The position numbers and the translations under genes were made by a program. 23,892 nt of DNA. Origin: Zygophlyctis sp. KS116 (taxonomy: Eukaryota > Chytridiomycota). The notes below the pieces were generated by a model. That model was not told the origin of the DNA. It ran no database searches and saw only the letters and a program-made list of their open reading frames with translations. The first letter of the stretch is position 1. Each line of letters starts with the position of its first letter. The stretch covers positions 1 to 23,892 of the forward strand of contig BAAFSQ010000151.1 in assembly GCA_054661495.1 (NCBI GenBank), given 5' to 3'. This document shows, piece after piece, positions 18,244-23,892 of this stretch.

Positions 18244-18360
18244 TAATTTTTTAGATTATAAGGGAGATCACAAATATTGCAGTAGAATTTTCAAGTTTAA
18301 GCAACAGATTATTCAAAACGTGATCAAACGTGATTAGCAAATGATTTGAGCCTAAGCAAC

Positions 18361-18436
18361 TGCCGACGCTAAACGCTTTTAAAAGCCGCCGTCGCCCCAT
18401 TCGTTATCGCCGCCTTCCGTTATCCAAGCAAAGGCG
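18361..18436 (+). promoter_or_regulatory. GC-rich patch in the ALG14 promoter
   Basis: About 75 bp ending just before the ALG14 start is rich in CG (GACGC, GCCGCCGTCGCC, ATCGCCGCC), far above the surroundings, with CGTTATC twice. Just upstream is a tandem AAACGTGAT pair (18318-18335). Probably promoter elements of the divergent pair; no RNA gene was recognised here. Confidence 0.4.
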
Positions 18437-18442
18437 CGTTTA

Positions 18443-19108
18443 ATGCAATTACTTGTCCTATTCTCTACTCTTCTTACGCTACTGATAGCAAGGATATTTT
18501 GGGTAGTTGTTTTCCGTCCAAAATCAGTATATTGTGTATTAAAAAAAAGATGTAAAAATCAAATTGCATGGGTTGTTTTGGGATCTGGTAATTATAATCA
18601 GATAAAGAGTAGGTGGACATACTTCAGAAATGATTAAAATTATAAGTCCATTAGAATCATCATTGAAAACTGTACATTGGAAATATATTATATCTTCTAA
18701 TGATTCATTATCAGAATCTAAAATTCAAGGGAAAAATATAGTTTCAATTCCTAGAAGTAGAAAAGTCGGACAATCATTTTTAACTAGTATTTTTACAACT
18801 TTAAATTCAATTCTGGCAATGATCCCAATATTCTCTAAAGAATTACCAGATGTAATTGTTGTAAATGGTCCTGGAGTTTGTATTCCACCTTGTTTAATTG
18901 CATTTTGTTTAAAAGTGTTGGGATTAAAACATATATCAGTGGTTTTTATGTAAGACTATAAATTTTAAAAGAGTGTAGTGAATCATTTGCTCGAGTACAC
19001 AACCTATCATTAACTGGAAAAATACTTTTACCAATTGCAGATAGGTTTTTAGTACAATGGCCATATCTAAAAGGATCAATTGCAGAATATCATGGAAGAT
19101 TAGTTTAA
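18443..19108 (+). CDS. ALG14: ALG14, UDP-GlcNAc transferase membrane subunit, 3 exons
   Basis: Exons 18443-18587, 18613-18949 and 18979-19108 (introns 25 and 29 nt) give 203 residues. Residues 1-24 form the N-terminal membrane anchor; the hallmark V-V-L-G-S-G-G-H-T-S-E-M (44-55) is created across the first splice join. Further on come V-N-G-P-G-V-C-I-P, F-I-E-S-F-A-R-V across the second join, S-L-T-G-K, and D-R-F-L-V-Q-W-P near the end, followed by Y-H-G-R-L-V. ALG14 anchors the catalytic ALG13 to the ER face and together they add the second GlcNAc to dolichol-PP-GlcNAc. Its stop lies 21 bp from the convergent uL24m stop. Confidence 0.95.
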
Positions 19109-19129
19109 TTTTTCAACTTTTTCTTAAAA

Positions 19130-19777
19130 TCATAAAACATGAGATTCCTTGTTAAATCTCTTGAATTTTTCCAATTCATTTAATAAAGGAACTGGGAATG
19201 GAGGATTTAATTTTGAAGGAGTCCAAGTATTTTTTTCAACTTCTTCTTTAGGAGTGTCTAGTAATTTTGATTCTAAGCATTAGATTCCAAAAACCAAAAC
19301 CAAAAAAAATTACCTGCTTGGTCTTTCCAAGGATCTGGGATTTCAGGAACCTTGATTTGTGATTTTGATAAATGAGAAATACGAACCAATTCTAAAGTCT
19401 TTGTTGTAGGATTGTATGTTCTTTTAAGTGAAACAGTTGTTGGTTCATTATTTGTAGGATCTAATAGACTAACACAACCAAGAGGAATAGGACCTTCTTT
19501 AGTGATTCTAGCGCCTTTTGGATAATTTGGATTAGGTTTAATATGCTTAATTTTCTATTTTTTTAGTTGATTAGAGTACCATGTTGCATCCCTCAACAAA
19601 GACAGAGTTTAAGGGTTTAGAAATAGAAATTACTTTTCCAGTTTTTCCTTCTTCTTTTCCCATTATAACCTTTACTGTATCTCCAGTAAATATTTTCCAA
19701 GTCTTTGTTAATTCCTTTTTAGAGAATTTAGGAATTAATTTCCTTGTTAAATTGAATCCTTTAATCTTCATTTTCAT
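19130..19777 (-). CDS. MRPL24: Mitochondrial large-subunit ribosomal protein uL24m, 3 exons
   Basis: Exons 19777-19580, 19554-19314 and 19272-19130 (introns 25 and 41 nt) give 193 residues. A KOW motif lies at about 31-60 (F-T-G-D-T-V-K-V-I-M-G-K-E-E-G-K-T-G-K-V), followed by V-E-G-C-N-M-K-I-K-H-I-K-P across the first join and the mitochondrial-type extension (P-I-P-L-G-C-V-S-L-L-D-P). The basic, S/T-containing N-terminus suits mitochondrial import. The 41-nt intron is an outlier in size but its join gives D-Q-A-E-S-K-L-L-D-T-P and an open C-terminus (K-F-K-R-F-N-K-E-S). Shows that the organism has mitochondrial translation. Confidence 0.88.
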
Positions 19778-19862
19778 CTTTGAATTTTTGCTATAAATCC
19801 CCCCTCCACTTGACCTTGTACTATTTAAACTCTTTTAGATGTGTCTGTATAATCTATAAATA

Positions 19863-20588
19863 TTACAATTTTGAAAAGATTTCATCTACAAAAGTATATT
19901 CTACAGTCCTTCCATTCTCCACTTTACCTAGAATACGAAATTTTCTAAAATTATTTAAATTTATGCTTTTCCAAGATTTAGAATGCTGATAATCACCAGG
20001 AAATACTAGTGTAAAATCTCTTTTAGATTTATAAACCAATTCTGGATCTATAATTCCTCTAAATTTCTCTAATTCTATAGTTCCATTTAGTATATTTAAT
20101 AGTATCCATTGTGGAGGCATTAATAGTATGTTTCCATTTTGAAAATCATGCAGTAATTCTTTACAAGATTTTGTAAAAATTTCAACAATTTCATTTCCAT
20201 CTGGTAAAGATTTTGGTATATTTTCCACTTTTAAAAGAAAAAAAGTAGTTTTAAATCTTGATGGTTCATGTGGAGGAGTGATCCAAGTAGAAAGAGTGGA
20301 TAATGAATTTAAACTTGATAAATCCATTAAATTACTCTTTATAGATTTTCTTTGACAAGAATCAAAAACTTTAATTTCCTTTGAGACTAATATTCCAGTT
20401 TCCTCTAGAGTTTCTCTTATAGCAGCAACTTTTAAAACTTGTTCTTCATCTTTAAAAAATCTGTCCGAATCTTGTAATATTCCTCCTGGAAATACTGTAA
20501 AAGAACCAAAGTTTCCTTTTGGTCGTCTCTTGACCATGAGTATCTGAGAAGCTGATTTTAGAATTAAACAAGCAGACTCTCTAAACAT
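19863..20588 (-). CDS. NUDT19-type Nudix hydrolase with peroxisomal SKL end
   Basis: Single exon, 241 residues from the ATG at 20588 (M-F-R-E-S-A-C-L-I-L). The Nudix box is F-P-G-G-I-L (33-38) with R-E-T-L-E-E-T-G (58-65), separated by extra residues as in the NUDT19 family; the upstream L-M-V-K-R-R-P-K-G fits the CoA-type signature loosely. W-I-T-P-P-H-E-P-S-R-F-K-T-T-F-F matches the NUDT19 motif W-x-T-P-x-x-E-P-x-R-F. The protein ends in S-K-L, the canonical PTS1 signal. NUDT19 splits CoA and acyl-CoA in peroxisomes, so a CoA diphosphatase role is likely. Divergent from NOP12 with a 98-bp shared promoter. Confidence 0.85.
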   Translation of the reverse strand: MFRESACLILKSASQILMVKRRPKGNFGSFTVFPGGILQDSDRFFKDEEQVLKVAAIRETLEETGILVSKEIKVFDSCQRKSIKSNLMDLSSLNSLSTLSTWITPPHEPSRFKTTFFLLKVENIPKSLPDGNEIVEIFTKSCKELLHDFQNGNILLMPPQWILLNILNGTIELEKFRGIIDPELVYKSKRDFTLVFPGDYQHSKSWKSINLNNFRKFRILGKVENGRTVEYTFVDEIFSKL

Positions 20589-20686
20589 TCTACTTTCTCT
20601 TTCGGACACCGGTTAGTAAAACTGAAAAACGTTAAAAAATTTTCCACAAAACCTAGAAATTTACCCTAGTTTGCACAGAAAGTCAA

Positions 20687-21541
20687 ATGGGATTTACTTT
20701 TGATTCTACTGTTCTTGGAGCTACAGGAGGCATTGAGGCTCTAGAAACTATTCCAACCATTCCTTGTAGTACTTTACAGACTGATCATACTATAAATGAT
20801 ACAGTAGAATCAGAGTCTGAGTGTGAAACTACTGAAAAAACTACTGAAAAAACTACTGAAAAAACTACTGCCAAAAAGGGAGATACTATATTTGTAGGAA
20901 ATGTTCCGCTAGTAGTCGCCAATGATAAGAACAAGGCTAAAGAATTTTTAAAATTATTTTCTCCATTTGGTAAAATACTTTCTCATAGATTTAGATCAAT
21001 TGCTTTTGAAATGGAGTCAAAAACTTGGAAGAGATCTGCTTTTCTAAATCAAAAATTTAATTCTAATCTTAAATCTACTATTAATGCTTACATTGTCTTT
21101 GAAAGTGTAGATAAGAAAATATTTGATTTAAATGGTTCATGTTGGGAAAATCATCATTTAAGAGTAGATAATTCAGATAATCCAAAATCACTAGTCTCTT
21201 TTAGATCTATTTTTGTTGGAAATTTACCTCTAGATGTTTCGGAAGAAGAAGTTTGGTCACAATTCTCAGACATTGGAAGAGTTACAAATGTTCGATTAGT
21301 AAGAGATAAAATGTCTCAGATTGGAAAAGGATTTGGGTTTATTGAATTTTCTGATAAGGGATCTGTTTCATTAGCATTAAAACTCAAAGATTTAAAAATT
21401 AAAGATCGAGTAATTAGAATTACTAGCATGAAGAAATCTGATTCACCTGCATTAAAGCGTCTTCATAACAAAAACAAGAAAACTCTAAAGTCTACAAAGA
21501 AAGTAAAGGCATCAAAAGCAAAATCTAGAGCTTCTAAATAA
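20687..21541 (+). CDS. NOP12: Nop12/RBM34-like nucleolar RNA-binding protein
   Basis: Single exon, 284 residues. Two RRMs: RRM1 (about 67-162; I-F-V-G-N-V-P, F-G-K-I-L-S-H-R-F-R-S-I-A-F with the family's insertion, N-A-Y-I-V-F) and RRM2 (about 173-248; RNP2 I-F-V-G-N-L at 175-180, RNP1 G-K-G-F-G-F-I-E-F at 213-221). The F-R-S-x-A-F motif and the spacing fit Nop12/RBM34. The C-terminal 30 residues are lysine-rich, a nucleolar signal. An acidic N-terminus contains T-T-E-K repeated three to four times, coded by a 12-bp tandem repeat at 20827-20872. Nop12 acts in 25S rRNA processing and 60S assembly, as does the Nop8-like protein at the start of the window. Confidence 0.88.
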   Translation: MGFTFDSTVLGATGGIEALETIPTIPCSTLQTDHTINDTVESESECETTEKTTEKTTEKTTAKKGDTIFVGNVPLVVANDKNKAKEFLKLFSPFGKILSHRFRSIAFEMESKTWKRSAFLNQKFNSNLKSTINAYIVFESVDKKIFDLNGSCWENHHLRVDNSDNPKSLVSFRSIFVGNLPLDVSEEEVWSQFSDIGRVTNVRLVRDKMSQIGKGFGFIEFSDKGSVSLALKLKDLKIKDRVIRITSMKKSDSPALKRLHNKNKKTLKSTKKVKASKAKSRASK

Positions 21542-21613
21542 ATTTTATGACTCGAATGTTTTGTTACAAGTCTAGGAGTAATTTTCACCTAAACTGTGAG
21601 ACTCACAATATAA

Positions 21614-23091
21614 ATGGAAAGGATCAAGCGATTTTGTAATTTAAATATCTAATTCTAGTCTTTGATCATAAAAAGGACAAAGCCATCGGACTAGTGTTTG
21701 TTCATGGATTTCTAGGATCAGCGGATTCCTGGGAGAATTTCCCTCTTGATTTAGTAGAAAGAATTCATGGACATAATCTTCGGGTCTACAGATTTACTCT
21801 TCCATCACAGGGATCGTACAAAAAGGCTCTTGTACAATTAAGAAATGAGATTTTACTGTTAAGTGCGCAGTTGGATGGACTAATATTTCTCTGTCATTCA
21901 TTGGGTGGACTATTGGTGGCTCAAATGTTGGATAATTTAGAAAATCATAAAGTCTTGGGGATAATTGCATTCGATGCTCCTTATTTTGGTTTATCAAGTC
22001 ATGTATCAAGTGTAGCATTATCAAAAACTGGGCAAAAAGTTGTAGATCCTGTACACAATGTTGCATCTACAGTGGTCAAGACAAGCATAAATGTCACCAA
22101 GGGTCTGGTCAAAGGTGTTGCCAACGTTGGATATTCTGTTTACTCGTCTACAAAATACGTGTCAACAGCAGTTGTTTCTTCAACAAGCAATGCTATAGGT
22201 CAAGTCTCAGAAACTGCTATAAATATAACAGCATCCGCATTTGAAACATCAAGTGATTTAATAAAGTCCGGACCAAGTCAGGTAATTTCTCAAACTGCAT
22301 CATACATTTCTGAAATTCCTGTTAAAACTATGAATTATATGATTGAAATTCCTGTAAAGTCTTGGGAAGCTATTGGAACTTCTATAGATTCTGGGAAAAC
22401 AGCTTTGAATAATGCATTTTATGGGGGATCATCAAAAATTAAACAGACTGATAAACCATCAAGTGAAGGCAATTCTCAAGAACGATCAATTAAGGAACTA
22501 GAAAAAGATTCTATAGCTCGAAATTCGGATATATACACTGAAAATATTAAAACCCCTCTAGTAGTTCACGATGAGAAAGATTTGGGTACATTTCTTGTAT
22601 CGACACCATCTGATCCTTGGAATTCTTGGATAAGATTAGGACTGGCTTCCGTTGCAATTGTATCTTCTGGTATTTCATATACAACACCTGTTGGATTTGC
22701 AAAAAATTTGACCAAGAATCTTATAGTAGCACATGGCGTGTCTGCTTTGAATGAAGCCAGAAAGACTATACAATTTCTTTATCCTCCTTTGTGGGGTGAT
22801 TCTTTAAGCTCAATAACGCAGCGAATGATGAGACTGACCGATTTTTTATATTTCAAGTGTTTTTATGTTGTAAGTAAAATTTCTTAACGTGAATAGAAGC
22901 ATGATTCTTCAACTTTTATCAACTTGCCTCCTAGTTGTTTAAATCCTTTTTTTGTTCCTATTGAGACTGATTGTGAAGATATTTTGGTCGGACACATGAA
23001 TCTGTTTTCTCAAACTCTCAACAAGGAAAGATATTGGACATTGGTTTCAATCGTAGAAAAAGAACTTCAATTAATTTTGAAACGGCTCTAA
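21614..23091 (+). CDS. Alpha/beta hydrolase (DUF676/SERAC-like) with 11-residue amphipathic repeats, 3 exons
   Basis: Exons 21614-21635, 21659-22869 and 22897-23091 (introns 23 and 27 nt) give 475 residues. Exon 1 codes only seven full codons (M-E-R-I-K-R-F). The lipase-like core has the oxyanion motif F-V-H-G-F-L-G-S (21-28) and nucleophile elbow C-H-S-L-G-G with Ser 88. Residues about 135-233 are nine tandem 11-residue units of apolar-turn pattern (V-V-K-T-S-I-N-V-T-K-G type), as in lipid-droplet and membrane-packing helices. Near 325-345 is a possible membrane segment (L-G-L-A-S-V-A-I-V-S-S-G). The C-terminus, gained by the last splice, carries H-M-N-L-F, the probable catalytic His region. 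Likely an esterase or lipase at a lipid surface. Ends 2 bp from the convergent Cys-rich frame. Confidence 0.82.
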
Positions 23092-23093
23092 AA

Positions 23094-23892
23094 CTAGTCA
23101 ATGGCAGTTTGGGATTTTCCACTTTCAATTGCAAGAGGAGGAGTTCCAGGATCAATTGCAAGAGGAGCAGGCGTTTCAGGATCAATTGCAAGAGGAGCAG
23201 GAGTTCCAGGATCAATTGCCAAGAGGAGCAGGAGTTCCAGGATCAATTGCAAGAGGGGCAGGCGTTTCTGGATCATTTGCAAGAGGAGCAGGATTTCCAG
23301 GATCAATTGGAAAAGGAGCAGGCGTTTCTGGATCAATTGCACCTAATTCACTCTTTGGACGACAAGTTCCTAAGGAGCCGGTGAATTTGCCATTTTCTAG
23401 ATCACAATAAAATCCATCAGCGCATTGTATTTTTTCCAATCCTCCACAAGTTTCTCCTTCTTTTACTGTTTGAGGTGTTGATTCAGCCTCATCTTCAATT
23501 TTGCCATTTATCTTCTTTAAACTTATGCAAAGACCCATTGCATCTGCCTTTCTTTTTACGTAGAGACATACACCATCCTCGCACGCAACATTTTCAGGGC
23601 CGCCGCACTTTTTAAAATAAATAGCCAGTTTATTTAATTCATCGGTTCGAGTATCATTGGAATCTGTTTGATGTTCTGTGATTGAATCATCTGGAACGCA
23701 TGTTCCTTTTGGCATGAGACATTCTGGCGTCATGGCCTTACATTGAGGATTGAATTTACAGCGAAGGTTTTCTGCACAACCAATTTGTGATACTCCTCCA
23801 CAAGTTTCTCCTTCTTTTGAAATAGGAGCCGGCGTTTCTGGCCCATGCGCACCTAATTCACTCTTTGGACGACAAGTTCCTAAGGAGCCGGT
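23094..23892 (-). CDS. Cysteine-rich secreted-type protein with 10-residue repeats (5' end outside window; frame broken near 23220)
   Basis: Open from the window edge, the frame codes repeated Cys-rich modules: E-G-E-T-C-G-G-V-S-Q-I-G-C-A, then E-G-E-T-C-G-G-L-E-K-I-Q-C-A-D-G-F-Y-C-D with ...G-T-C-R-P-K-S-E-L-G. C-G-G ... C-A-D-G-x-x-C modules are common in secreted proteins of fungi and other eukaryotes. The tail is an array of P-A-P-L-A-I-D-P-E/G-T units. At 23219-23220 one unit has an extra base (TTGCCAAG instead of TTGCAAG), so this frame stops at 23212, while the next frame continues the same repeat to a stop at 23094. Either a real slippage change in a repeat array or a sequence error. 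Function unknown; surface or wall protein is a guess. Confidence 0.7.
23126..23345 (-). repeat. 30-bp coding tandem repeat array, about 7 units
   Basis: Unit on the plus strand: GGATCAATTGCAAGAGGAGC plus AGGMGTTYC and one variable base. Coding (minus strand) unit L-A-I-D-P-x-T-P-A-P with x alternating E and G, giving hints of a 60-bp higher-order unit. Each unit keeps the frame except the one at 23219-23220. Confidence 0.9.
23340..23402 (+). repeat. Cys-rich gene repeat, copy B
   Basis: Coding for T-G-S-L-G-T-C-R-P-K-S-E-L-G-A on the minus strand. About 43 bp identical or nearly so to 23850-23892, and inverted at 1-60. Confidence 0.88.
23850..23892 (+). repeat. Cys-rich gene repeat, copy C, cut by the window edge
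   Basis: Repeats 23340-23383 within the same gene. The window ends inside the repeat, as its start does in the inverted copy. Confidence 0.88.

Noticed and set aside
18361-18436. tRNA or other structured RNA in the GC-rich patch
   Set aside because: No cloverleaf, T-loop GTTCRA or internal promoter boxes could be placed; promoter of ALG14 is simpler.
219-22896. Ciliate or nucleomorph origin, suggested by the tiny introns
   Set aside because: TAA, TAG and TGA all act as stops, and the gene set (MEF2-type MADS, NUDT19, Nop12, PXA/nexin-C, peroxisomal signal) fits an opisthokont nuclear genome better.
23034-23410. Plus-strand Q/E/R-rich frames over the 30-bp repeat
   Set aside because: They are other-frame readings of the minus-strand coding repeat; the minus strand has the Cys-rich domain context and matches the paralogue.
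1-23892. Terminal inverted repeats of one large transposon spanning the window
   Set aside because: The matching ends are coding parts of a Cys-rich gene family, the interior is housekeeping genes, and there is no transposase.

Overview
The window is nuclear DNA of a compact, AT-rich eukaryotic genome that uses the standard genetic code. The gene set (PCNA, a MEF2/Rlm1-type MADS factor, Nop12, Nop8/NOL8, ALG14, phosphoacetylglucosamine mutase, mitochondrial ribosomal protein uL24m, a NUDT19-type Nudix enzyme ending in SKL, and a TBCCD1 homologue) suits an opisthokont, most likely an early-diverging, perhaps zoosporic, fungus or close relative. This is inference from family content. Genes lie nearly end to end, with gaps of 2 to about 100 bp. 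Many are split by extremely short spliceosomal introns: I place 25 with good protein support, 24 of them 23-31 nt long and one 41 nt. All start GTA and end TAG or AAG.

Layout. At 1-125 is the 3' end of a cysteine-rich secreted-type gene on the plus strand. A paralogue on the minus strand (23094-23892) runs off the other end, so the two edges are inverted copies of one repeat family. From 0.2 to 4.4 kb lie Nop8/NOL8-like, PCNA, TBCCD1 (minus) and MEF2-type MADS genes. From 4.4 to 5.3 kb is a mostly empty stretch with two weak remnants of signal-peptide starts. From 5.5 to 11.2 kb lie a PXA/nexin-C protein, a tandem pair of paralogous membrane proteins and the complete five-exon phosphoacetylglucosamine mutase. 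From 11.2 to 18.3 kb is an accessory, lineage-specific block: an F-box/ankyrin protein, a truncated relative of it, a 281-bp segmental duplication, an orphan gene, an F-box/LRR protein and an orphan secreted protein. From 18.4 to 23.1 kb there is housekeeping again: ALG14, uL24m, NUDT19-like, Nop12 and an alpha/beta hydrolase carrying 11-residue amphipathic repeats.

Function. ALG14 and the mutase both act on UDP-GlcNAc metabolism (N-glycan start, and chitin or glycan precursor). Nop8 and Nop12 serve 60S ribosome assembly. uL24m shows active mitochondrial translation, and the SKL-ended Nudix protein suggests peroxisomes. TBCCD1 suggests a centriole or basal body. The accessory block looks like a fast-evolving ubiquitin-adaptor and secreted-protein neighbourhood. 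No RNA gene, CRISPR array or intact mobile element was recognised.
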